Positions 35,921-43,752 of a stretch of DNA of 64,000 nt are shown in pieces (position 1 is the stretch's first letter; every line of letters starts with the position of its first letter). The notes beneath the pieces were generated by a model. The model searched no databases and had not been told where the DNA came from. It worked only from the letters and a program-made list of their open reading frames with translations. Both the position numbers and the translations under genes were made by a program. This DNA comes from Nocardioides aquaticus. GTDB taxonomy: Bacteria > Actinomycetota > Actinomycetes > Propionibacteriales > Nocardioidaceae. The stretch is taken from the NCBI RefSeq assembly GCF_018459925.1, contig NZ_CP075371.1, forward strand, positions 2,232,001-2,296,000, in the 5' to 3' direction.

Positions 35921-36420
35921 CAGCCGCCGGACGCGCTGGGGACGTCCCCCCAGGCGGCACGGGCGCCGGAGTCACCGACCCGGTAGACCTGCACGCCGCA
36001 GGCGACGGCGGCGAGCACGGCCACCGCGGCGACGGCGGTGAGCTGCTTGCCGCCGGTGCTGGTGCTGACGCCGGCGCCGCCGCTGCTGCGGCTCGCCGCG
36101 CGTCCCGCGCGCCACTGCAGCCCGACCAGCAGGGCCGAGGTGAGCAGGAGGGCCAGCGCGAACCACAGCAGCTGGTCCCCGAGCTCGGCGTGCTGGCCCG
36201 GGTTGCCCACGCGTTCCTCGAGGGACTCCCCGCTCGAGGTCGAGATCGGCACGAGGACCGTCGCCACGAGGGCGGTGGCCACGACGAGCAGGCCGTAGCG
36301 GGTGCGCCAGCGCGGCACCACGGCGATCGCGATCGTGCCCAGGACGGCGAGGGGCAGCAGCACCACCACGCCGTGGACGACGAGGGGGTGCCAGGGCAGA
36401 CCGTTGAGGGTGTCGAACAC
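35920..36420 (-). CDS. DUF2231 membrane protein
   Basis: 166 aa with four membrane helices. It starts FDTLNGLPWHPLVVHGVVVLLPLAVLG, where the two His (HP and H) mark DUF2231 and could bind a metal or heme. The Gly/Ser-rich loop before the last helix is variable. Function unknown. It lies 32 bases after adhP and overlaps the VIT gene. Confidence 0.85.
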   Translation of the reverse strand: MFDTLNGLPWHPLVVHGVVVLLPLAVLGTIAIAVVPRWRTRYGLLVVATALVATVLVPISTSSGESLEERVGNPGQHAELGDQLLWFALALLLTSALLVGLQWRAGRAASRSSGGAGVSTSTGGKQLTAVAAVAVLAAVACGVQVYRVGDSGARAAWGDVPSASGG

Positions 36421-36452
36421 GGGGGCCTTCTTCCGGGGCGGTCTGGTGGAGG

Positions 36453-37499
36453 TCAGAGCGTGACGGGCAGGGACGCCGGGACCGGCGCGAACTCGAAGAC
36501 CAGGCGCGCGGGCACGTGGCCGGAGAGCACCTCGGCCATCGCCTCGTTGACGTCGTCGAGGTCGCGGGTCTCGGCGATGACGCGGGTGCGCCCGGCGGCG
36601 TGCAGGGCGAAGACCTCAGCCAGGTCCTGGCGCGTGCCGACGATGGAACCGAGGATGGTCAGCCCCTTGACCACCGTCTCGAAGATCGGGACCTGCATCG
36701 TGCCGGCGTCGGCCGGCATCGCGACGCAGACCAGGCGCCCGCCGCGGCGCAGCGAGGCGAAGGCCTGCTCGAAGACCAGGGGGGAGGTGGCCAGCACGAC
36801 GGCGACGTCGAGGCCGCCGAGCCCCTGCAGCGCGGCCACCGGCTCCTCCTGGGTCGCGTCGACCGTGTAGGTGGCCCCGAGCTCCTGGGCCAGCGCGAGC
36901 TTCTCCGGCTCGATGTCGACGGCGGCGACGGTGCCACCGAGGATCCGGGCGTACTGCACCGCGAGGTGGCCCAGGCCACCGATGCCGAACACGCCGACCA
37001 GCTCGGTCGGCGCGACCCGGGCCACCTTCATCGCCTTGTAGGTGGTCAGGCCGGCGCAGGTCAGCGGTGCTGCGTCGAGGGAGGACACCCCGTCGGGCAC
37101 GGGGACGACGTAGGTGGCGTCGGCCACGGCGTACTCGGCGAACGCACCGTCGACGGAGTAGCCGCTGTTCTGCTGCTCGGTGCAGAGCGTCTCGCGACCG
37201 TCGACGCAGAAGCGGCAGGCGCCGCAGGCGGAGCCGAGCCAGGCGATGGCGACCCGTTCTCCCACCCAGCGGTCCTGGACGCCGGCGCCGAGCTGCTCCA
37301 CGATGCCGACGCCCTCGTGGCCGGGGACGAACGGGAGCCCGGGCTGGACCGGCCAGTCACCGCCGGCGGCGTGGATGTCGGTGTGGCACAACCCGCAGGT
37401 CTCGAGGCGGACCAGGACCTGCCCCGGTGCGGGGGCGGGCACCTCGCGGTCGACGATCTGGAGCGGTGCGGAGAACGAGGTGACGACGGCAGCCTTCAT
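36453..37499 (-). CDS. adhP: Zinc-dependent alcohol dehydrogenase, AdhP type
   Basis: 348 aa medium-chain dehydrogenase. Catalytic zinc ligands CGLCHTDIHA (Cys) and GHEGVG (His-Glu), structural zinc loop CGACRFCVDGRETLC with four Cys, and the Rossmann motif GIGGLGHLAVQYA with the NAD-selecting Asp in AAVDIEPEK. It interconverts ethanol-type alcohols and aldehydes with NAD(H) and can regenerate NAD when respiration is limited. GGAAGG precedes the ATG. Second gene of the USP-headed operon controlled by the box at 38545. Confidence 0.92.
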   Translation of the reverse strand: MKAAVVTSFSAPLQIVDREVPAPAPGQVLVRLETCGLCHTDIHAAGGDWPVQPGLPFVPGHEGVGIVEQLGAGVQDRWVGERVAIAWLGSACGACRFCVDGRETLCTEQQNSGYSVDGAFAEYAVADATYVVPVPDGVSSLDAAPLTCAGLTTYKAMKVARVAPTELVGVFGIGGLGHLAVQYARILGGTVAAVDIEPEKLALAQELGATYTVDATQEEPVAALQGLGGLDVAVVLATSPLVFEQAFASLRRGGRLVCVAMPADAGTMQVPIFETVVKGLTILGSIVGTRQDLAEVFALHAAGRTRVIAETRDLDDVNEAMAEVLSGHVPARLVFEFAPVPASLPVTL

Positions 37500-37575
37500 G
37501 GCAGGTCTTCCTTCCGGGGCAGGGACGGGGAACGGGACGTCGACGGGGCGGCGCGGTGGTCGGGAGGGAGCGGGG

Positions 37576-38487
37576 TCAGGGGGTGCCGGCGGGCACCACG
37601 GCGACGTCGCACCGGGCGTGCTCGACGACGGTGGCGGCGACGGAGGCGTGCAGGAAGTCGTCGACACGGCCGCGGTGGCGGGCGCCGACGACCACGAGGG
37701 CGGCCGTCTCGCCAGCACGGATCAGCTGGCGGTCGCGGAAGCCGCGCTCGAGCACGAGCCGGTCCTCCACCTCGGGGTACTGCTCCTGCATCCCGGCGAC
37801 CGCCTCGGACAGCAGGGCCCGGACGTCGCCGAGCCCCTCCTCGTCCTCGGCCACGACGTGCTCCTCGCTGTCGTGGTGCACCGCGTCCCAGAAGACGTGC
37901 AGCGCGGTGAGGGGCAGCCCCCGGAACGCCGCGGTCCTGTAGGCCAGCTCGATCGCCGGGAGCGAGTCCGCCGTGCCGTCCACCTCCACGACGACGCGAC
38001 CGTGGGCCGCCTCGGGCTCGGTCTCCCGGACGATGACCACCGGACCGGCGGCGTGCTTGGAGACCGCGAGGCTGACGGAGCCGAGGAGCAGGCTCTTGAC
38101 CGGCCCGAGACCGCGGGAGCCGAGGACCGTCATCGCCGCGGTGGCGGTGCCGCCGAGGAGCAGCTCACGGGGGTCGTCGGTGGTGACCACCTCCTGCACC
38201 TCGAGACCGGGCTCCTGCTGACGCACCCGGTCGGCGCTGGCGGCCAGGAGCTCTTGGCCGCTCCGGGTCAGGTCGTCGAGCACCCGGCCGACCTCGGCAC
38301 CCTGGAGGCCGTCCCAGAGGGTCTCGCCGGCCCCGCCGAGGTGCGCTGCGTGCAGCAGGGCCAGGGGACGGTGCTCGAGGGCGGCCTGGCGCGCGGCCCA
38401 GTCGAGGGCCCGGGTCGACGAGGCCGACCCGTCGATGCCGACGACGATGCTGCCGGGGGTGATCGCGGGGGACGAGGTGGGTGACAT
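37576..38487 (-). CDS. Universal stress protein, tandem UspA domains
   Basis: 303 aa. Domain 1 opens GSIVVGIDGSASSTRALDWAARQAALEHRPLALLHAAH and has TVLGSRGLGPVKSLLLGSVSLAVSKHAAGPVVIVRE. Domain 2 begins RVVVEVDGTADSLPAIELAYRTAAFRGLPLTALHVF. It is the closest relative in this window of the USP at 57.5 kb (similar HAAHLxxAGETLW segment). Heads the operon with adhP and the membrane proteins, and is divergent from the BON-arc operon. Confidence 0.92.
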   Translation of the reverse strand: MSPTSSPAITPGSIVVGIDGSASSTRALDWAARQAALEHRPLALLHAAHLGGAGETLWDGLQGAEVGRVLDDLTRSGQELLAASADRVRQQEPGLEVQEVVTTDDPRELLLGGTATAAMTVLGSRGLGPVKSLLLGSVSLAVSKHAAGPVVIVRETEPEAAHGRVVVEVDGTADSLPAIELAYRTAAFRGLPLTALHVFWDAVHHDSEEHVVAEDEEGLGDVRALLSEAVAGMQEQYPEVEDRLVLERGFRDRQLIRAGETAALVVVGARHRGRVDDFLHASVAATVVEHARCDVAVVPAGTP

Positions 38488-38544
38488 GGTTCCACCCTCG
38501 GGGCGCCGGGCGAGCCGCACCACGGCCGACCGGACCGAGCCGTG

Positions 38545-38558
38545 GGGACCTCCGACCC
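38545..38558. promoter_or_regulatory. DosR-like box before USP-adhP operon
   Basis: GGGACCTCCGACCC, two mismatches to GGGACTTCCGGCCC, 58 bases from the ATG at 38487. It lies on one side of a 306-base divergent region; the box for the opposite operon is at 38745. Confidence 0.7.
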
Positions 38559-38744
38559 TCACCGGTGACAGGGCACCGGCCGGTGCTGTCACGCTCTGTC
38601 ACCTCCTCTGGCGGGCCGTCACGGCGCCTCACCAGTCGGAGTAGCAATGCGTGACAGGTGCGCTCGGCCCGGCCCCGCCGAGGACAGGCAGAGCCGATGG
38701 TCCCCTCAGGACGACGCCGGCGGGACCCACCGGCACGCTCGGGC

Positions 38745-38758
38745 GGGCCTTCAGGCCC
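38745..38758. promoter_or_regulatory. DosR-like palindrome before BON-arc operon
   Basis: GGGCCTTCAGGCCC, identical to the site at 23250-23263 and 35 bases before ATG 38794. It would control BON, antiporter, arcA, arcB, flavodoxin and ATPase if these form one transcript, as the overlapping genes suggest. Confidence 0.55.
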
Positions 38759-38793
38759 TGTGCCGGTGGGCGGCCCGCGACGAGGCTCGGGCC

Positions 38794-39462
38794 ATGACGA
38801 CCACACCTGTGCGGAGCGACGCCACCCTGCGACACCTGCTGCTCGAGGAGCTCGACCGGGAGGCCGGGGTCGACGCCACCCGGATCGGGGTCGGCGTCAC
38901 CGACGGGGCCGTCACGCTCGCCGGCGAGGTCACCTCGTACCCCCAGAAGCGGTTGGCCGAGAAGGCCGTCCAGCGGGTCCCCGGCGTGCACGCCATCGCC
39001 GAGCAGATCACGGTCCGCAGCACCTACGCCGGCACGAGCGACACCGACATCGCCCGCGCGGCGAACACGGCGCTCGGGGCCGCGGTCGACATCGCCTCCG
39101 ACGCGGTGACGGCGACCGTCTCGGACCACGTCGTGACGCTGAGCGGCGAGGTGCCGTGGCACTACCAGCGCGAGGCCGCCGTGCGCAGCGTGCGCCACCT
39201 CAAGGGCGTCCACGACGTACGCAGCCACATCACGGTCACGCCGGTCGTCTCCACCATCGACCTGCGCCAGGGCATCGAGGACGCGCTGGTCCGCCACGCG
39301 GTCGTCGAGGCCCGGCGGTGCACGGTCACCGCGGGCGCGGACGGCGAGGTCACGATCACCGGCACCGTCGGCACCTGGGCCGAGCGCCGCGACGTCGACG
39401 TCCTGGCCTGGGCGACGCCCGGTGTCTGCACCGTGCACAACCGGCTCCGGGTCGCGTCCTGA
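38794..39462 (+). CDS. Protein with three BON domains
   Basis: 222 aa made of three BON repeats (about 8-72, 80-150 and 155-222), each with the V-T-L-x-G-x-V core: GAVTLAGEVTSYPQKRLAE, HVVTLSGEVPWHYQREAA, GEVTITGTVGTWAERRD. No signal peptide. Resembles the two-BON protein at 23.3 kb and shares its upstream palindrome. Its TGA overlaps the ATG of the antiporter by one base (TGATG), so the two are coupled. The reason for putting a BON protein at the head of an arginine deiminase operon is unknown. Confidence 0.85.
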   Translation: MTTTPVRSDATLRHLLLEELDREAGVDATRIGVGVTDGAVTLAGEVTSYPQKRLAEKAVQRVPGVHAIAEQITVRSTYAGTSDTDIARAANTALGAAVDIASDAVTATVSDHVVTLSGEVPWHYQREAAVRSVRHLKGVHDVRSHITVTPVVSTIDLRQGIEDALVRHAVVEARRCTVTAGADGEVTITGTVGTWAERRDVDVLAWATPGVCTVHNRLRVAS

Positions 39463-40862
39463 TGACGCAGACCGAGGACCGCCGCGAGCAGACCACGGCG
39501 GGCGACGGCGCCCGGTTCGGGCTGACGCAGTCCACCGCGCTGGTCGTCGGCAGCATCATCGGTGTCGGCATCTTCAGCCTCCCCTACGCCATCGCGGGGT
39601 ACGGCCCGATCAGCCTCGTGGCCATGGGGGTCGCCACGGTCGGCGCCGTGTCCCTGGCCATGCTCTTCGCGGTGATGTCGCGCCGCCTGCCGGCCGACGG
39701 GGGGCCGTACGCCTACGCCCGCGCCGCCTTCGGCAACGGGATCGGGTTCAGCAACGCCTGGTCCTACTGGATCACGGCCTGGGCCGGCAACGCCGCGATC
39801 GCCGTGGCCTGGGTCTACTACGTCGAGACCTTCGTCAACACCGGCGGCACCGTGGTCTGGTCGATCCTGATCGCGCTGGTGGGGCTGTGGATCCCGGCCG
39901 CGGTGAACCTCACCGGCGTGCACTCGATGGGCGTCTTCCAGGTGTGGACCACGGTGCTCAAGTTCATCCCGCTCGCCCTGATGTCCACCCTCGGGCTGTT
40001 CTTCGTCACCTGGGGCAACTTCACGCCGTGGAACACCAGCGGTGACACCACCCTGTCCGCCATCGGCGGTGCGATGGCCATCTGCCTGTTCAGCTACCTC
40101 GGCGTCGAGACCGCCTCGGTGGCCGCGGCCAAGGTCCGCGACCCCGCCCGCAACGTCGGCCGCTCGACCATCTTCGGGACCGCGGCCAGCGGGGTGGTCT
40201 ACCTGCTCTCCCTGGTCGCCGTGTTCGGCATCGTCCCGGCCGGGGCGCTGGCCCTGGACGAGAACAAGGCGTCCTACTCCGCAGCGGCCGACGCGGTCGC
40301 CGGTGGGTCCTGGGCCGGCCAGCTGGTCGCCCTCGCCGTCATCGTCTCCGGCATCGGTGCCTTGAACGGCTGGACGATGATCTGTGCCGAGATGCCGCTC
40401 GCAGCCACGCGCGACGGGCTCTTCCCGGCCCGCTTCGGGGTGCTGTCGGGCCGAGGGGTGCCCGCGTTCGGCATCGTCTCCTCCACCGCGCTGGCCTCGG
40501 TGGCCGTCGTGATCAGCTACCTGGGCGCGAGCGGTGCCACGGTCTTCACCACGCTCGTGCTGATGACCGGCATCACCTCCGCGATCCCGTACGCCTTCTC
40601 GGCCCTGGCGCAGATCAGCTGGCGGCTGCGGGACCACCGGGCCGGCCCGACGCCGCGGCTCGCCCTGGACCTCGGCGTCGCCGCGGTCGCGCTGCTGATG
40701 TCGGTGGCGTTCATCTACTACTCCCGCAACACCGGCAGCTCCTGGTACGTCGTCTGGGGCCCGTTCCTGATGGCCGGCGGCGCCTCGCTCGCCGGGATCC
40801 CGGTCTACCTCGCGATGCGTCGCGGGATGACCGAGCCGGCCGACGTCCCGACCTACCGATGA
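39462..40862 (+). CDS. arcD: APC-family amino acid antiporter, probably arginine:ornithine exchanger
   Basis: 466 aa with 12 membrane helices. The APC signature GSIIGVGIFSLPYAIAGYGP in helix 1 and the helix-6 CLFSYLGVETASVAAAKVRDP region are typical of the basic amino acid/polyamine antiporter group. Placed directly before arcA and arcB, it most likely brings in arginine in exchange for ornithine, which costs no energy. The specificity is inferred from context. Length and helix count are normal. Confidence 0.85.
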   Translation: MTQTEDRREQTTAGDGARFGLTQSTALVVGSIIGVGIFSLPYAIAGYGPISLVAMGVATVGAVSLAMLFAVMSRRLPADGGPYAYARAAFGNGIGFSNAWSYWITAWAGNAAIAVAWVYYVETFVNTGGTVVWSILIALVGLWIPAAVNLTGVHSMGVFQVWTTVLKFIPLALMSTLGLFFVTWGNFTPWNTSGDTTLSAIGGAMAICLFSYLGVETASVAAAKVRDPARNVGRSTIFGTAASGVVYLLSLVAVFGIVPAGALALDENKASYSAAADAVAGGSWAGQLVALAVIVSGIGALNGWTMICAEMPLAATRDGLFPARFGVLSGRGVPAFGIVSSTALASVAVVISYLGASGATVFTTLVLMTGITSAIPYAFSALAQISWRLRDHRAGPTPRLALDLGVAAVALLMSVAFIYYSRNTGSSWYVVWGPFLMAGGASLAGIPVYLAMRRGMTEPADVPTYR

Positions 40863-40891
40863 CCACCACCCGACCGACAGACAGGCACCCG

Positions 40892-42119
40892 ATGACCTTC
40901 CACGTGGACTCCGAGGTGGGCACCCTGAGGCAGGCGATCGTCCACCGCCCCGGTCTCGAGCTCGACCGGCTCACCCCGACAGCGTCGACGACCTGCTGTT
41001 CGACGACGTGATGTGGGCCGAGCGCGCCCGCCAGGAGCACGACGCGTTCTGCCAGCAGCTGCGCGACACCGGCGTCGTCGTGCACGAGTTCGCCACCCTG
41101 CTCGCCGAGGCCCTCGACGCCCCACGGGCGCGGGTGTTCCTGCAGGACCGGCTGACCACCGCCACCCGGTTCGGCCCCGCGCTCGACGGCCCGCTCGACG
41201 AGCTGGTCGGCTCGGCCCCGGCGCCGGTCCTGGCCGAGCTGCTGATCGGGGGGTCCTGAAGCGAGACGTGTCGTCGCTGCTGCAGGCGCCCAGCCTGCTG
41301 ATGGAGCACCTCGGACCGGACGACTTCCTCCTCCCGCCGCTGCCCAACCACCTCTTCCAGCGCGACAACTCCGCCTGGGTCTACGACGGTGTCTCGGTGA
41401 ACCCGATGGCCAAGCAGGCCCGGCGCCGGGAGACCCTCAACTCGCGGGTCGTCTACAACTTCCACCCGATGTTCACCGCCGGACCGATGCGCTTCCTCTA
41501 CGGCAACGACTCCGCGGCGCACGAGACCGCGACGATCGAGGGCGGGGACATCACCGTGATCGGCCACCGGGCCGTGATGATCGGGATGGGGGAGCGCTCC
41601 ACCCCGCAGGGGATCGAGATCCTGGCCCGCAGCCTGTTCCGGGCCGGCACGGTCGACACCGTCCTGGTGGTGGAGCTGCCCCACTCCCGGGCCTTCATGC
41701 ACCTCGACACGGTGATGACGATGGTGGACAAGGACGCGTTCTGCCTGTTCCCGTACCTGCCGGACACGCTGCGGTCCTTCACCCTCACGCGTCTCGACGA
41801 CGCCGGAGAGCTCAAGGTCGAGGAGAACACCGACCTCTTCCCGGTCCTGGCCGACCTGCTGGGGGTGGCCGACCTGCGGCTCCTGCGCAGCCCGATCGAC
41901 CAGCGGGGCGCGGCCCGCGAGCAGTGGGACGACGGCAACAACTTCCTGGCGGTGTCCCCGGGAGTGGTGCTCGGCTACGAGCGCAACACCGTCACCAACA
42001 CCTATCTCGGCGAGCAGGGGATCACGGTGATCCCCGTCGTCGGCGAGGAGCTCGGGCGCGGCCGCGGTGGGCCCCGCTGCATGACCTGCCCCATCGAGCG
42101 CGACGCGGTGGACGCATGA
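40892..42119 (+). pseudogene. arcA: Arginine deiminase, two apparent frameshifts
   Basis: Arginine + H2O to citrulline + NH3, first step of the arginine deiminase pathway. With one base restored at each of two sites the product is about 409 aa, the normal length, and all key residues are present: FQRDNSAW, the catalytic Asp and Glu in [12 protein letters not shown], His in [10 protein letters not shown] and the nucleophilic Cys in [13 protein letters not shown]. Frame is lost in the C run 40974-40977 (TCACCCCGAC; five C would restore [11 protein letters not shown]) and in the G run 41248-41253 (seven G would restore IGGVLKRDV). Both look like homopolymer shortening. The gene ends in an ATGA overlap with arcB, as expected for a working operon. 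Confidence 0.85.
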
Positions 42120-43210
42120 GCACCGCGGTCGGCCCGGTCGAGCCCGTCGTCAGCGAGCGTCGCCACCACCTCGACCTGCGCGGGCGCCACTTCCTGCGCG
42201 AGCTGGACTTCACCCCCGAAGAGTGGCGGCACCTGCTCACGCTGGCCGAGTGCCTCAAGGCCGACAAGCAGCAGGGCCGGGAGGTGCAGCACCTGCGCGG
42301 GCGCAACGTCGCGCTGATCTTCGAGAAGGCCTCCACCCGCACCCGGTGCGCCTTCGAGGTCGCCACGCACGACCAGGGCGGCCACGTGACCTACCTCGAC
42401 CCGACCGGCTCGCACATGGGGCACAAGGAGTCCACCGCCGACACCGCCCGCGTCCTGGGCCGGATGTACGACGCGATCGAGTTCCGCGGGTTCAGCCACG
42501 CCACCGCCGAGTCGCTGGCCGCCCACGCCGGGGTGCCGGTGTGGAACGGCCTCACCGACCGCTGGCACCCCACCCAGTCGCTCTGCGACGCCCTGACCAT
42601 GCGCGAGCACGTCGACAAGCCCGACGCCCACGTGTCCTTCGCCTTCGTCGGCGACGCGGCGGACAACACCGCGAACTCGCTGCTGCTCTCCGGCGCCCTG
42701 CTCGGCATGGACGTGCGGATGGTCGCCCCGTCCTCGCTCCAGACACCTCCGGAGATCGTCGCTGCGGCGCGCGCGGTGGCCGTGACCACGGGCGCCCGGC
42801 TGACCTTCACCGACGACGTCCGGGCCGGGGTGGCCGGCGTCGACTTCGTCCACACCGACGTGTGGGTGTCGATGGGCGAGCCCGTCGAGACGTGGGCCGA
42901 GCGGATCGCGCTGCTGAGGCCGTACCAGGTCGACGCCGCGCTGATGGCCTCGACCGGGAACCCGGAGACCAAGTTCATGCACTGCCTGCCGGCCTTCCAC
43001 GACCGGGGCACCGAGGTCGGCGAGGAGCTCTTCCAGCAGACCGGCCTGAGCTCGCTCGAGGTCACCGACGAGGTGTTCGAGTCGAGCGCCTCGATCGTCT
43101 TCGACCAGGCCGAGAACCGCCTCCACACGATCAAGGCCGTGATGGTGGCGACCCTCGGCGGCTCCGACGGCCTGGCCAGCGGCCCGCCGGTGGGGGAGTG
43201 GAGGGCGTGA
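42116..43210 (+). CDS. arcB: Ornithine carbamoyltransferase, catabolic
   Basis: 364 aa. Carbamoyl-phosphate site [14 protein letters not shown] (STRT at about 73-76), HPTQ in [14 protein letters not shown], ornithine-binding [13 protein letters not shown] and the Cys-Leu-Pro loop HCLPAFHD. In this operon it runs as citrulline + phosphate to ornithine + carbamoyl phosphate, which carbamate kinase (arcC at 52 kb) uses to make ATP. The N-terminus is somewhat longer than in anabolic ArgF. ATG overlaps arcA as ATGA; the stop overlaps the flavodoxin GTG. Confidence 0.94.
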   Translation: MSTAVGPVEPVVSERRHHLDLRGRHFLRELDFTPEEWRHLLTLAECLKADKQQGREVQHLRGRNVALIFEKASTRTRCAFEVATHDQGGHVTYLDPTGSHMGHKESTADTARVLGRMYDAIEFRGFSHATAESLAAHAGVPVWNGLTDRWHPTQSLCDALTMREHVDKPDAHVSFAFVGDAADNTANSLLLSGALLGMDVRMVAPSSLQTPPEIVAAARAVAVTTGARLTFTDDVRAGVAGVDFVHTDVWVSMGEPVETWAERIALLRPYQVDAALMASTGNPETKFMHCLPAFHDRGTEVGEELFQQTGLSSLEVTDEVFESSASIVFDQAENRLHTIKAVMVATLGGSDGLASGPPVGEWRA

Positions 43211-43734
43211 GGGCGTCCGTGGTCTTCGAGTCGATGTTCGGCAACACCGAGCAGGTCGCCGACGCCATCTGCGAGGGCCTGCGGGACCAGGGCGTCGAGG
43301 TGACCCGGTGCCGGGTGGGCGACGCCGGCGACCACGAGCTCGCGCCGGACCTCCTGGTCCTGGGAGCCCCGACCCACACCTTCACCCTCAGCCGGCCCGC
43401 CACCCGGGCCGAGGCGGTGACGAAGGGCGCGGAGGCCGTCGGCGCGACCACCGGTGTGCGGGACTGGCTGGACGCGCTGGACCCCACGTCGTCGTCGGCC
43501 GGCGTCGCGCCCGAGGTCCCCGGTGCGGTCGCGGTCTTCGACACCAGGGCCACCACGGTCCGTCACCTCCCAGGGTCCGCCGCGAAGAGCACCGCCAGGA
43601 TCCTGCGCAAGCGGGGCCTCGACGTCGGCGAGGTCACCAGCTTCTTCGTCGACGACGTACGCGGACCGCTCGTCGAGGGCGAGCTGTCGCGGGCTCGCAG
43701 CTGGGGCCGGCACCTCGCGGTGACGACCCGGTGA
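43207..43734 (+). CDS. Flavodoxin-domain protein
   Basis: 175 aa. The FMN phosphate-binding loop is clear at the N-terminus ([17 protein letters not shown]), with [15 protein letters not shown] as the second FMN loop. It lacks the heme- or iron-centre domains of larger flavodiiron proteins. The reason for its position between arcB and the ATPase is unknown; related small flavoproteins act in electron transfer or as protoporphyrinogen oxidases. GTG overlaps the arcB TGA by four bases (GTGA), so it is part of the operon. Confidence 0.82.
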   Translation: MRASVVFESMFGNTEQVADAICEGLRDQGVEVTRCRVGDAGDHELAPDLLVLGAPTHTFTLSRPATRAEAVTKGAEAVGATTGVRDWLDALDPTSSSAGVAPEVPGAVAVFDTRATTVRHLPGSAAKSTARILRKRGLDVGEVTSFFVDDVRGPLVEGELSRARSWGRHLAVTTR

Positions 43735-43752
43735 GCCACCCTTGAGCACCCG

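Noticed and set aside
38722..38735. GGGACCCACCGGCA as a second box before the BON-arc operon
   Set aside because: The two halves are not correctly spaced to form the palindrome.
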